Below, in pieces: positions 18,057 to 27,280 of a stretch of 64,000 bases of DNA (position 1 is its first letter; every line of letters begins with the position of its first letter). A program made the position numbers and the translations under genes. The notes beneath the pieces are model-generated. The model was not told where the DNA came from. It saw only the letters and a program-made list of their open reading frames with translations, and did no database searches. Source of the DNA: a virus; the IMG/VR virus record IMGVR_UViG_3300030389_003255, positions 17,708 through 81,707 of that record; one strand, written 5' to 3'.

Positions 18057-18194
18057 TTATTCAGACTTTGGTTCTTCTTTTTTCTCCTCAGTCTTTTTAG
18101 TTTCAGTTTTTTTAGCCCTAGACTTCTTAGGCTTTGATTTAGATTCTAACTCTTCTTGCATTCTCTTTAAATTCTTTTGAAATTTAGAACCCAT
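18057..18194 (-). CDS. Lysine/glutamate-rich microprotein, 45 aa
   Basis: A short gene between the tail tube and chaperone genes, starting MGSKFQKNLKRMQEELES and continuing as an almost pure K/E/P/T tail. A GGGTGA lies upstream of the ATG and there is little room for anything else. Such tails occur on small phage proteins that bind partners during assembly; no function can be assigned. Confidence 0.58.
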   Translation of the reverse strand: MGSKFQKNLKRMQEELESKSKPKKSRAKKTETKKTEEKKEEPKSE

Positions 18195-18199
18195 TTGAA

Positions 18200-19807
18200 T
18201 CACCCTTGTAACATCCAATGAGTTCTAACTTTACATTCTTGTAAGTCTCTTGGCATAATAGTAGCACTAACTTCTATTGGGCCTTTATCGTCGGGCATTG
18301 GAAATTCATTAGCACTTAAGAAATAGTTTTTGAACTTGAGAACTATATTTTCTCCAGTTGATTTAGTAAAAATTAATTCAACATGATTACTTCCAGTGTT
18401 TTCTGTATTATTGATTAGTTCTTTGTATAGTTGATTGTCAGTAACATATCCATTGAATTGTATCTCATATGTTCTTTGAGCAGGCAGAGCCTCTTGTATA
18501 GACTTATTGCCGACTCCCAAATATCTTTTATCTGTTAGAGAGTTATTCATGGTAAGAGTAAGACTAGTTACTTTCAAGAAGTCTACATTGAATGCTTTTA
18601 AACTTCCATCAGAAAAGAAAAATGGTTCTCTAAGTTCGGAGGCTGATGTAAAATTAAAGAAACTAGTCTCATCTGCTACTCCTCTTCTTGCTGTATATTC
18701 TTCATTAGATTCTAGGTTGTGAACATTTCTAGTATTAGCATTAACTGTCATCTTTACTTCTTCATTTTCGTTAGCAGTCATAGTTAGAGTATTGACCCTA
18801 CATCCTCTAGCAATCTTAACGAAGTTAAATGACTCATTTGTTTCTACTGTTTCAGTTTCATAGATATCAGTTCCTCCATCATGGTCTACCAATTTACTAA
18901 ATACTTGTTCTAGTGCAAACGATGGTAATAAATCTCCATCTTGTTCTGCAAAGGTATATTCTATTGCATCTTCAATTTTGCCATTTGTTCCAACAGTAGG
19001 CAAAGTTACAATATGTAGTCCAGAAATAGCATCTTGAGCAGGATTAACATAGGGAGTCATGACCGTTCCAATTGACCTATGAAAAATTGGCCCAGTTTCT
19101 TCTACATCATCATAATTAATGTATATGCCATTCTCACTAGCGGGAACAGCCCTATTAGCAGGATTGCTACCGCTAAGACCTGCTTCAACTAATACATCAC
19201 TAGCATTTACATTTCCAATATCTACATTAGTGCATTTACCAAAGAAATAATAGAGCCATGTTCCTTGATTAGCGACAAGGTTGATATCTGCCGCACCTGC
19301 GGTTTCTATTCCCTTGTATTGATAAGTAAAGTTTCTTTTGCCACCTAATGAAATATTTGTTTGTTTCATTTCCACTTCCGTTGTTGGAAAGGTCAAAGAT
19401 TCTACTATTCCCAACCAAGTATCGGCTAAGAGTGTTTTCTTATCAGTATTAATTTTTGGAGCAGGACAAGGCGCACCATAATTGTCTATTACAAAATAGT
19501 CCCCGCTACTTAGAGTAGCAGATGGAGTAAATGAGATTGTAGTTGCTGTGTTAGCAGTAATCCTATGGGTGGTTTGTAGAGCATTTCCCGAACTATATTT
19601 TCTAAATAAACAGCCGACATAAAGGTTATTTACTAAAGAAAAATCTGCTCCAAATACCACATCTGCTACTGTGGTAGTAGTAGACCCGTTAGCAGTAACC
19701 GTAGTTACAGTTCCACTAGTTTCTTGAATTGGAAAATAAATATCCAATTCCGGTATTTTCGTTATGCTTGCTCCACTTCCTAAAAATATATCTGTATTTT
19801 TTACCAT
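18200..19807 (-). CDS. Major tail (tube) protein, putative
   Basis: A 535-residue beta-rich protein upstream of the chaperone and tape measure genes, the usual site of the tail tube gene. Internal segments such as LGGKRNFTYQYKGIETAGA and a C-terminal YEIQFNGYVTDNQLYKELIN look like tube-protein strands. It is longer than common tube proteins, so it probably carries added surface domains. No separate sheath gene is apparent, which favours a non-contractile tail. Assignment is by synteny. Confidence 0.58.
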   Translation of the reverse strand: MVKNTDIFLGSGASITKIPELDIYFPIQETSGTVTTVTANGSTTTTVADVVFGADFSLVNNLYVGCLFRKYSSGNALQTTHRITANTATTISFTPSATLSSGDYFVIDNYGAPCPAPKINTDKKTLLADTWLGIVESLTFPTTEVEMKQTNISLGGKRNFTYQYKGIETAGAADINLVANQGTWLYYFFGKCTNVDIGNVNASDVLVEAGLSGSNPANRAVPASENGIYINYDDVEETGPIFHRSIGTVMTPYVNPAQDAISGLHIVTLPTVGTNGKIEDAIEYTFAEQDGDLLPSFALEQVFSKLVDHDGGTDIYETETVETNESFNFVKIARGCRVNTLTMTANENEEVKMTVNANTRNVHNLESNEEYTARRGVADETSFFNFTSASELREPFFFSDGSLKAFNVDFLKVTSLTLTMNNSLTDKRYLGVGNKSIQEALPAQRTYEIQFNGYVTDNQLYKELINNTENTGSNHVELIFTKSTGENIVLKFKNYFLSANEFPMPDDKGPIEVSATIMPRDLQECKVRTHWMLQG

Positions 19808-19841
19808 ATCAAACTCTCTCCCACTACTTACTTACAAACTA

Positions 19842-20369
19842 CTACGGGATGCTTAGTCCAAATCTCTTTACCTCAAGCGATACTTTATATCCATATAATC
19901 TTTTTGTCCTATCATTACTCTCAGTTCTAGAACCTAAAAACAATTGACTAAACTTAGAGCCATCACTTGCGGTAAATCCTTTTCTATTATCCTCTATTAC
20001 TTTTTTTAAAATAGCATATAAATCTCTTAGTCTATCTCTTCCATAATTTAGATTGTTATTTGCTCTTTCGTCATGTATAACCCTAAGATGTAAAGTAAAA
20101 GAATAAGTTTCATTTCTAATATCGTAATGAATTGTTGGGTAGTCTATGCTTTGAGAATCTTCAAAGACTAATATGGTTGCCCCACCACCACTGTTACTCA
20201 TATCATATCTATTTCCCTTATTAGGTTGTAAAGTCCTAACATCAATTATAGTAGGTATTGTTATAGTATTATCTAAAGATAAAGCATCTCTAGCCCTACT
20301 CCATCGAGAAGAACTTTGCCCTGCATCAGTCCCCGTTAGTAATTCTACGATAATACTGACTTCATCCAT
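19842..20369 (-). CDS. Tail terminator / completion-like protein
   Basis: A 175-residue protein between the connector genes and the tail tube. It has the mixed helix-strand look of tail terminators: a helical start, then strands (YSFTLHLRVIHDE), a helix (RDRLRDLYAILKKVIED) and a final strand (YGYKVSLEVKRFGL). It would cap the tail tube and join it to the head. The call rests on gene order and fold-like pattern. Confidence 0.5.
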   Translation of the reverse strand: MDEVSIIVELLTGTDAGQSSSRWSRARDALSLDNTITIPTIIDVRTLQPNKGNRYDMSNSGGGATILVFEDSQSIDYPTIHYDIRNETYSFTLHLRVIHDERANNNLNYGRDRLRDLYAILKKVIEDNRKGFTASDGSKFSQLFLGSRTESNDRTKRLYGYKVSLEVKRFGLSIP

Positions 20370-20560
20370 GCTTCTACCTCTTCTTTAATTGAATTATTGA
20401 CTTTTTTTAATATCTCTTCTTGTGCAAATTTGGCAACCTCTTCATCACTAAAACTGATATCAATACCTAATTGCTCTGATAGTTGTTGCGTTACCAATTG
20501 CCTTTCTTTCTGTATTCTAATTAATTCATCAATTTCTTTCATATCAATATAGAAGGCCAT
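20345..20560 (-). CDS. Small helical connector-region protein
   Basis: A 71-residue, mostly helical acidic protein (KEIDELIRIQKERQLVTQQL, then FSDEEVAKFAQEEILKK). The frame opens with TTG at 20569, but the ATG at 20560 is likelier. It overlaps the tail terminator-like gene by about 25 bases and follows the head-tail adaptor gene. It may be a neck protein; no family is recognised. Confidence 0.5.
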   Translation of the reverse strand: MAFYIDMKEIDELIRIQKERQLVTQQLSEQLGIDISFSDEEVAKFAQEEILKKVNNSIKEEVEAWMKSVLS

Positions 20561-20565
20561 AGTAA

Positions 20566-21945
20566 TCAATCCAAGAAATAAACTAAATCCTTTTTTCCAT
20601 TCAAGGTTTCCATAGCCTCTTTTCTAAGAATATCATATTTTTCCTTAGTTGAAATATTAGCCCCTGTGTCTGTCACCAATATGCTTTGGTCATCATGTCT
20701 TAATATTTCAGCCGCCACTAATTTAGTAGTTGCTTCGTGGATTTGTGCAGGAACTCTACTATCTCCTGCCTCATAAGTTACTATGATAGAATTCTTGCTA
20801 TGGAAAGGATACTCTTGCATGAAAAATATTCTTCCTTCTTCGGCAATAGTCCAAAAATCTCCTAGCCTTCTAACATCCTCTTTGTCAGTAAATCGAGATA
20901 CCGAACATACACTAGGAACATCTTGATTTACTGAAACAAAATTAAGTGTATTTGTTCCAGCAGTTATTCCTGAGCCACTGTCTAAGACAACGGTATTAGT
21001 ATCAGTAATAGAACTAATTGTTTTACTACCTGTTATACCTGCTCCACTTACCGTCATACCAACAGCAAGTTTTGAAGAATCTTCAACTGTAAGATTTGCA
21101 GAAGATAAAGTAGTAGTGCATGACTGTTGAGTAGTTATCTCAACAACACAATCCGAGCCGTCATCTCCTGCTAATAGAGAGGATATCAAGATATTACTTC
21201 CACTGCTTTTATCTTTTGAAGCGTAAAAGAAATCAGAAATAGATAATTGATTAGTTGTATCTAATAGTGCTTTGTGGTTTCTAGCCTTTGTAAATGATTG
21301 AGTTTTACTGGGCTTTTCTTCATTAATTAAAGAAATAATTTCATTAACAGTAGTCTTTATTCCAAACGCATTATTAAATTCACTATCTAATAGTCTTGGT
21401 GAAGAGGTCGTAACTATTTTATTTGAGGATTCTAAATTAAAAGAATAAGTGCTATTTGGTGTTTTAAGAGTTATTATTTTTATGTCCGTATGATTCTCTA
21501 ACAGTCTTATTTGTGCTTGAGCCGATGCTAATTCTTCATAATGGCTACCTTGCCAAACTTGTAGAGATACAATCTTTCTAACTTTTAATGTAGGCAACTG
21601 AATAAAACCAACATACCCACCGTAGTAAGTATTCATTGGTAGGTTTTTAAATTGAAAATCATGAAACTCATCTCTAGTAATAATAGGCCGATAAGAACGC
21701 TTAGTTGTTTCATCAACAGTTCCTTCTATTCTTTTTATTATTTTACCTACTTGCGCCCTACTAGGATAGGTTGTATCGGTAAAATGTGCTATCTGTAACA
21801 TATCTGCTACAGAGGCAAAGTCGGTATAAAATCCAACACCTTTATCATAAGCCCCTGTAAAAAAACCCAATGCTACAGTGTATGTAGCAACACCGTTTAG
21901 TTTCTCATCAAAAGAATAGTCGCTTGGATATCCAGTTGTTCCCAT
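20566..21945 (-). CDS. Head-tail adaptor protein with an inserted beta domain
   Basis: The C-terminal part (VPAQIHEATTKLVAAEILRH, then KEKYDILRKEAMETLNGKK) resembles the helical bundle of HK97 gp6-type head-tail connectors. Residues about 275-345 form a T/S-rich beta domain with VGMTVSGAGITGSKTISSI, like decoration repeats in phage structural proteins, which explains the 459-residue length. The ATG at 21945 has GAGGG upstream and overlaps the preceding stop. It would sit under the portal. Confidence 0.58.
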   Translation of the reverse strand: MGTTGYPSDYSFDEKLNGVATYTVALGFFTGAYDKGVGFYTDFASVADMLQIAHFTDTTYPSRAQVGKIIKRIEGTVDETTKRSYRPIITRDEFHDFQFKNLPMNTYYGGYVGFIQLPTLKVRKIVSLQVWQGSHYEELASAQAQIRLLENHTDIKIITLKTPNSTYSFNLESSNKIVTTSSPRLLDSEFNNAFGIKTTVNEIISLINEEKPSKTQSFTKARNHKALLDTTNQLSISDFFYASKDKSSGSNILISSLLAGDDGSDCVVEITTQQSCTTTLSSANLTVEDSSKLAVGMTVSGAGITGSKTISSITDTNTVVLDSGSGITAGTNTLNFVSVNQDVPSVCSVSRFTDKEDVRRLGDFWTIAEEGRIFFMQEYPFHSKNSIIVTYEAGDSRVPAQIHEATTKLVAAEILRHDDQSILVTDTGANISTKEKYDILRKEAMETLNGKKDLVYFLD

Positions 21946-24296
21946 CAATATCCCTCTATTGTTTCTCTAATATCTAGTATTCTATTACTTAGGTCATCTA
22001 AGTATTCTCTCATGGCTTTATTTTGCCCTCTTCCTCTTAGTGGGCTTAGATTAAAAGAGGCGTATTTTTTAAGATAGACGCTATAAAATACTGCAACATC
22101 TTCTTCATTATCTTCCATTATTGGCTTACCGTCTTTATCTTTTTTATCGCCTTCTACTTGCATTAAATCTTCAACAGTAAATGCTGTTGCTTCATATTTA
22201 TCTTTACCGAACTCACTACCTTCTATTATCTTAGAACCCTCAACAACCGCAGTTTCCGAAACTAAAGGAAGAAGAATGTATATTTGAGCCGCTTTCTTAT
22301 TAGTTTCATAGAGTTTAATCCATCTCTTAGTTTTCATTTTTTTCTCTACGCTAATATCATCTAAGTCTTGTTTATTTAATTCATCTCTACTAAGCCTTCT
22401 TCTAGAATCTGCTCCGCCTTCTGCTGGAGTTATCTTAGGAGTTGGAACATTAGCGCCCGTAGGCCTAATTACATCTTTATCACTATAAGAAATTCCCAAT
22501 ACATCTAATAGTTTTTGGGAGGCAGTTTGGGGAGAACCAAGAATACTAGGTAATTTTACATTTGCTTTACCTGTTAGAATATAGTAATAAAGGTCTGCCC
22601 TTTGTTCTTCATTAAGACCCAAATCAGCATATTTACCGATATCGGTTTGTTTAACCTTATCTTTTCTATAAAACACATAATCGGAAAATGCTTCTCCATA
22701 CTCTTCTTGCACTACTCTAAAGTCACCTTGTTCTATTTGTCTTGCTTCTGCTTCTGTAATGGGTTCGTCTCTTCTATCTATATATGCATACTTTAGTCTT
22801 TCTTGGCCTTGAAAATCTGAATCAAACAGAGCCTTATCTTTGAATTTACTAGTTCCTTCCTTTTTTATCATTTCAAATTTTTCATCGAAGAAACTATGAA
22901 TTATCATTCTTATCTTATTGTTACCAAACCCAAACTTATCGTATGCTTTTTCTGCCTTTTTGTAAACAGGATTGTCACTAAAAATCAACAAATATTTATT
23001 TCCATCTACTTCTATTTCAGTTGTAGCGGCTCTCAATTCATTATATTCAGCAGTTATTTTTTGTCTCTCTTCTTTTAATTTATTGTAGATTTTTTGCCTA
23101 GCATTTTTATTTTCTTCACTATCTCCCTTTAGTCTATCGGGTATTCTGTATTCTTTCATAGGTATCAATGGATATTCTTCTTCCGCAGTAACATCAAAGT
23201 TTGGATTAATAGCAAACGCTTTTGGTATTCTATACTTTAAGGCAGTGAATTTACTATATTTATCTTTTATTTTAGCATCATCATCCGGTAGTGTTTCTTT
23301 TACTCTCTGTGTTAGTGTTTTTGTTTTCTTTTGTTCTCTAACAAATGAGGCCTCTACCATTAATTGATAGAGCGTTCCGTCTTGAACCATAGTGTTAAAA
23401 TATTCGTCACCAATTGTCCTATCGAACCACTGTTCTAATTTTAAATTAAGTTCATCTATGAATTTGTAATCAAACTGTAGACCATCTTTAATTTCACCTT
23501 CTTCTATATATTTATTCATTGATGAAAATTTAATTGCGTTTTTAATCCCCTCTTTATCTATTGCACTATCAATTAGAATTTTTCCTCTCTTTGGTAGGAA
23601 GGTAACTTCTGCACCTGTATATCTAACAATTATGTTTTGTGCCTTTGCAATTAATTCCTCCATACCGTCATCTGTTGGAAAAGTCATAACAGAGTGTGCA
23701 TTCTTAAACCCTCTATTGTTGCTTTTTGAAAAACTTAATTTGTTTTCGCCTGTTATAGTTTTAGCAGTTTTAAATCTTATTTCTGACTCTATTCCTAACG
23801 ATAAAGAATCACTCTCAAATTCTTCATCTGACATATCTGCTTGTGATATTACCGCAACAATATCCTTTCTAATTTGTTCTCCTACATTAGCAATATCGCT
23901 GACCACTGTTCCACTTAACTGAGCAACTAATTTTTCATCAAACTCAGGATTATCTTCTTCTATGTTTTTAAGACTCGCCTCTGCCAGCATTTTTTCATCT
24001 TCTTCTTTTCTTTTTTCAGGCCGTCTCTTGACAAAACTACTATATGCTTGTCTGTTAGATTTTAAGTATAAAGTAAGAGGACTCTCTAATAATTCTTTAA
24101 AAACACCTTTTAGTTGTTCTGTTAATTGTTTAGGGTCATTATCTCTTGCCTCTATTAAATTTATTGACTGCTCGATGAGTTCAACGAAACCCTCGTCTTT
24201 ACTAGTTCCTAAAATGTATTTTTCCATCTGTTCACTAATAAAATTTGATGCGGCAGGAAATCTTCTAGTTACTCCATCATAATCAAAAGCAACCAT
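21945..24296 (-). CDS. Large hydrophilic head/neck-region protein, 783 aa, unknown
   Basis: Not recognised. The protein is highly charged with long helical stretches and has a short alpha-beta segment (AQNIIVRYTGAEVTFLPKRG, IDSAIDKEGIKNA). No membrane spans or catalytic signature are visible. It lies between head genes and the adaptor and overlaps the adaptor start. A minor capsid or internal head protein is the simplest reading, but it lacks the W-x-D-I-L-K address seen elsewhere. Confidence 0.6.
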   Translation of the reverse strand: MVAFDYDGVTRRFPAASNFISEQMEKYILGTSKDEGFVELIEQSINLIEARDNDPKQLTEQLKGVFKELLESPLTLYLKSNRQAYSSFVKRRPEKRKEEDEKMLAEASLKNIEEDNPEFDEKLVAQLSGTVVSDIANVGEQIRKDIVAVISQADMSDEEFESDSLSLGIESEIRFKTAKTITGENKLSFSKSNNRGFKNAHSVMTFPTDDGMEELIAKAQNIIVRYTGAEVTFLPKRGKILIDSAIDKEGIKNAIKFSSMNKYIEEGEIKDGLQFDYKFIDELNLKLEQWFDRTIGDEYFNTMVQDGTLYQLMVEASFVREQKKTKTLTQRVKETLPDDDAKIKDKYSKFTALKYRIPKAFAINPNFDVTAEEEYPLIPMKEYRIPDRLKGDSEENKNARQKIYNKLKEERQKITAEYNELRAATTEIEVDGNKYLLIFSDNPVYKKAEKAYDKFGFGNNKIRMIIHSFFDEKFEMIKKEGTSKFKDKALFDSDFQGQERLKYAYIDRRDEPITEAEARQIEQGDFRVVQEEYGEAFSDYVFYRKDKVKQTDIGKYADLGLNEEQRADLYYYILTGKANVKLPSILGSPQTASQKLLDVLGISYSDKDVIRPTGANVPTPKITPAEGGADSRRRLSRDELNKQDLDDISVEKKMKTKRWIKLYETNKKAAQIYILLPLVSETAVVEGSKIIEGSEFGKDKYEATAFTVEDLMQVEGDKKDKDGKPIMEDNEEDVAVFYSVYLKKYASFNLSPLRGRGQNKAMREYLDDLSNRILDIRETIEGY

Positions 24297-24305
24297 TTAA
24301 CCAAC

Positions 24306-24959
24306 TCACATTAACCATTTAGCCCAAGCCGCACCTTTCTGTATTGCACTACCTAAACCTAAACCGCTTTGTGGTGGTTCATAACTCATTTGTCCTTGAG
24401 CATCTATCCAATATGGTCTACCATATCCATCTGTTCCGCTAGGTGGAATAGGATATCCACTACCATTATTCATAGCACCCTGCATTTGATTATATTGTTG
24501 CATATTGCCAGTTAATCCTGCTATTGCCGCAGTAGCAGTAGGTTGAGCCATTTGTCCTCCACCACTGAATCCTTGAGACTCTAAGTATTGTTGCTTTGCT
24601 AATTTTCTTTGATTTACTACTTCTGTGTTGATAGCGGAATTAAGGAGTTTTTGAATATCCAAGTCTATATTTTCTTGAGTAATTTTCTCATATTCTCTAA
24701 GAGAATCCGCATTCACTATAATATTGCTACCATTAGAAGTAAGTTTTAGTTTTGATAGCATTTGGCTAACTACTCTTTCTATGACATCTTCCATCATTTG
24801 TTCTAAAGCCGTCAAAAACATTTCTCCATGATATTGGAAAAATTCTTCTACATGATTATCTTGTAGAGAAAGTAAGTTGTTCATTGACTTGAAGTTGTTT
24901 TGCTGACCTTGTTGAACAGCCCCTAAAACCGTTCCATTACTTGTTCCTAGTATTCCCAT
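24306..24959 (-). CDS. Head-region protein with helical N-terminus and Q/G/M-rich tail
   Basis: Residues 1-130 look helical and amphipathic (HVEEFFQYHGEMFLTALEQM, ENIDLDIQKLLNSAINTEVV). The rest is a low-complexity Q, G, N, M and P region ending in GLGLGSAIQKGAAWAKWLM. No family is recognised. SD GGAGG precedes the ATG. It is co-transcribed with the zinc-site protein and the GTPase upstream, so it may belong to that block. Confidence 0.58.
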   Translation of the reverse strand: MGILGTSNGTVLGAVQQGQQNNFKSMNNLLSLQDNHVEEFFQYHGEMFLTALEQMMEDVIERVVSQMLSKLKLTSNGSNIIVNADSLREYEKITQENIDLDIQKLLNSAINTEVVNQRKLAKQQYLESQGFSGGGQMAQPTATAAIAGLTGNMQQYNQMQGAMNNGSGYPIPPSGTDGYGRPYWIDAQGQMSYEPPQSGLGLGSAIQKGAAWAKWLM

Positions 24960-24961
24960 AT

Positions 24962-25639
24962 CTATTCCTCCACGACTTCTTCAATAATTTCTTCTTTTAC
25001 TTTTTTAATATCATCAACTTTAACTTCTTTATTTATCATTAAATAATTCAATCTATCTGTTAGTATATTTATTTCTCCAATTATCTCTACGGCTTCATTG
25101 GTCGCTGACCTGTTATCTCCTAAAGTTGGTGGCTTTATTAAATAACCGTTTGCTGTTAGTGCTACAATATCATCCTTTGTTAGATTAGATACTGGGCCGC
25201 TTTTTAAAATCTTAGGCATTTTAGGCTTAAATGCCTTAAAATCTAAGCCATGCTTATCTGCTAATATTTGCTGTTGTAGCATTTCTAATTGCATATACAT
25301 TGAAGCATGTTTAGGGCAGTAAGTTCCCATTAATGGACGACCCTTTGTTACCTTATCTAGAGGAATAGGTGGCCTAAGATAATCTCCTGCTTCCCAAATA
25401 TGATGCATTCCACATACAACACATCTATCCTTAAGATTAAATTTCTTTCCATATCTTAGAAATAGTAATTTCTTAGGTTCTGCTTTTAGGACAGCAGTTA
25501 ATTCTGCTAATTGCTTTTTAGGTTTGATAGCCATAAAGTGATATTCTGTTACTGCCCCACTTGCTCTAGCCTGTTTAATAGGCGATAGGCCTAAATTCAT
25601 ATTATTCGTTTGTGCTAATATTTGCTGGTTTTGATACAT
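24962..25639 (-). CDS. Zinc-site protein next to the GTPase
   Basis: A 225-residue protein with a zinc-binding site RCVVCGMHH (C73, C76) and YCPKH (C108, H111), the pattern seen in small zinc knuckles. The C-terminal 60 residues are charged and helical. A segment PSNLTKDDIVALTANGYL-like in the middle could be a peptide-binding helix pair. The neighbour upstream is the small GTPase, 10 bases away; a shared role is possible but not shown. Confidence 0.58.
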   Translation of the reverse strand: MYQNQQILAQTNNMNLGLSPIKQARASGAVTEYHFMAIKPKKQLAELTAVLKAEPKKLLFLRYGKKFNLKDRCVVCGMHHIWEAGDYLRPPIPLDKVTKGRPLMGTYCPKHASMYMQLEMLQQQILADKHGLDFKAFKPKMPKILKSGPVSNLTKDDIVALTANGYLIKPPTLGDNRSATNEAVEIIGEINILTDRLNYLMINKEVKVDDIKKVKEEIIEEVVEE

Positions 25640-25649
25640 CTTTTATTCC

Positions 25650-26312
25650 TCAATAATCCTTTATCATAGTAGTTATTCCTTTATACACCATTTCGGGGTC
25701 TGATTTTGCTGATACAATATATTTGAAACAAGGTATTCCCTTATCATTAAGTTGCCTCATACCATAAGAGAACGGCTCGAATATCTCATGTTTATCTATC
25801 GGCTTTTCACTTTTATATTTATCTCCCCAAATGTCATATTTATTAGCCCAAATAGCAACTGCCATTGGATAATCAGAATCTTTTTTCTTTCTTCCGGTAG
25901 GCCAACGACTAGCAGTAATAGTATCTACTAGAAATTTCCAAGCAACTTGATGGTCTAAATTAGAAGGATTATCTAAATGCCTATGGTCTACCATAAATAT
26001 AACATATTTTACTCTACGAGTTTGCATATCTTTTACCCATTCTTTCCAGTAGATGGCTTCTCCTCCAATATCAGCACTCTTTATTGTATGCGAATCTCCG
26101 TCTAATTTTATCGTTTTTCTAGAAGCCCTATGCAACCCCACCGTTCTTTCATTTATCTGAGGAACTTCTCCTCTAGTTCTTAATTGATGACTTAAGGTTG
26201 TTTTACCAACCATAGTAGCGCCATAAACACCAAAGTTTATTGCATGAATTTTTTTGTAAAAACCTATTATGGCTTCACCAACTAATATGGCAAAGCCTGT
26301 CATTATTGACAT
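25650..26312 (-). CDS. Arf/Ras-like small GTPase
   Basis: All guanine-nucleotide-binding motifs are visible: G1 GATMVGKT (residues 31-38), G3 DIGGE (81-85, Arf-type DxGG with E where Arf has Q), G4 NKYD (157-160) and G5 SAK (201-203). The 220-residue length fits a Ras-superfamily domain with a short N-terminal hydrophobic helix (FAILVGEAIIGFYKKI), which recalls the membrane helix of Arf proteins. Two membrane protein genes lie directly upstream. I infer a membrane-linked GTPase in virus assembly, entry or host-membrane remodelling. An AAA or kinase identity is excluded by NKxD and SAK. Confidence 0.85.
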   Translation of the reverse strand: MSIMTGFAILVGEAIIGFYKKIHAINFGVYGATMVGKTTLSHQLRTRGEVPQINERTVGLHRASRKTIKLDGDSHTIKSADIGGEAIYWKEWVKDMQTRRVKYVIFMVDHRHLDNPSNLDHQVAWKFLVDTITASRWPTGRKKKDSDYPMAVAIWANKYDIWGDKYKSEKPIDKHEIFEPFSYGMRQLNDKGIPCFKYIVSAKSDPEMVYKGITTMIKDY

Positions 26313-26313
26313 A

Positions 26314-26532
26314 TTAATGACTCCAAATATCTTTAACCCTCTCTATAATCCAACCCATTATATTGATGTCAAAGACTCCCATAATATTACCAATTAAGAA
26401 CATAGACAAAGTAGAAAAGCCTCCCCAAAACCATGCTCTCATTTTCAAAAAGAAAATGTCTGCTGAGTGCGCTCTAGATTGATTATAGGCGTAGTCAGAA
26501 TCAGAAAAACCCATTATATCTCCGAGAACCAT
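26314..26532 (-). CDS. Small membrane protein beside the GTPase
   Basis: A 72-residue protein with one hydrophobic helix (WGGFSTLSMFLIGNIMGVF) and an amphipathic C-terminal helix (WIIERVKDIWSH). A strong SD, GAGGGGTGG, precedes the ATG at 26532; an internal ATG at 26514 also has a GGAG. One base separates it from the GTPase gene, so the two are co-expressed. Confidence 0.65.
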   Translation of the reverse strand: MVLGDIMGFSDSDYAYNQSRAHSADIFFLKMRAWFWGGFSTLSMFLIGNIMGVFDINIMGWIIERVKDIWSH

Positions 26533-26543
26533 TTAGCCACCCC

Positions 26544-26933
26544 TCATTGAAGGACTGCTAAAAACTCATTACTAACGGTATTTTCATCGTTTTCATTCTG
26601 ATTCGCTGAATAGGTAAAACTAGTATTATATTGCTTTGCGCTTTCAGCCATCTTTCTTCTCTGTTGGTCATCTCTAGCCTTTCTTTCCCAAAACGCAGAA
26701 ATCTTTCTATCTAGTAGCCAAATTTCTATCTTGTCATTTAGGGCTAAATCAAACAAAGCCTTCATTACCATAATTGCTCCGATTGTTCCTAGTCCAAATA
26801 ATACGGAATGTGCTAAAGCACCATAGGGAAAACCAGTTCCTATTTTAGCATAAGCAAAGACATTAGCCCCACTTACTGCTCCAACAAAAAGTATAGTCAT
26901 TACTAATCTAGTATCTTGATTTAAAACTGCCAT
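26544..26933 (-). CDS. Two-span membrane protein
   Basis: A 129-residue protein with two predicted membrane helices (VMTILFVGAVSGANVFAYA and LAHSVLFGLGTIGAIMVM) followed by a charged, soluble C-terminal half (RKARDDQQRRKMAESAKQY). No family is recognised. It heads the membrane-GTPase block just after the capsid genes. The soluble tail would be a docking site for partners. Confidence 0.68.
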   Translation of the reverse strand: MAVLNQDTRLVMTILFVGAVSGANVFAYAKIGTGFPYGALAHSVLFGLGTIGAIMVMKALFDLALNDKIEIWLLDRKISAFWERKARDDQQRRKMAESAKQYNTSFTYSANQNENDENTVSNEFLAVLQ

Positions 26934-26942
26934 TGTAAAACC

Positions 26943-27224
26943 TCATGAGAACTCAATAGAACAAGCCACTGCACCACTTACTTCCTCGAAAAATAATCCA
27001 TTTTCACAAAGAACAGAATGCATATCAAACTCTATCGTTTGTCCCGAAGATAGTTTTAATCTTGCTATTTCTTTTCCGGAGTTACTAGTTCCATCAAATA
27101 CTTTTACTTCTGCTGTGCTACCACCTACTTCACAAACATGGATAGAAACTAATCTACAACTGCCAGTAAAAACAGTTGCCGATGCAGTCAAAACTCCACT
27201 TGTTCTACAACCACCGCTAGGCAT
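26943..27224 (-). CDS. Small beta-rich structural protein
   Basis: A 93-residue protein with alternating strands (STAEVKVFDGTSNSGKEIAR, QTIEFDMHSVLCENGLFFEE) and six cysteines. Its pattern matches small phage proteins found near the capsid gene that sit on the virion surface or under the capsid. SD GAGG precedes the ATG. It may be a decoration or minor capsid protein. Confidence 0.55.
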   Translation of the reverse strand: MPSGGCRTSGVLTASATVFTGSCRLVSIHVCEVGGSTAEVKVFDGTSNSGKEIARLKLSSGQTIEFDMHSVLCENGLFFEEVSGAVACSIEFS

Positions 27225-27280
27225 AATATCTCCTCAAACAGCGTTAGTTACAATACCTATTATAACTTTCCTAAGTCAAT

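Noticed and set aside
18200-19807. Tail sheath protein
   Set aside because: The size would allow it, but no sheath signature and no separate tube gene were seen, so a major tail tube protein is more likely.
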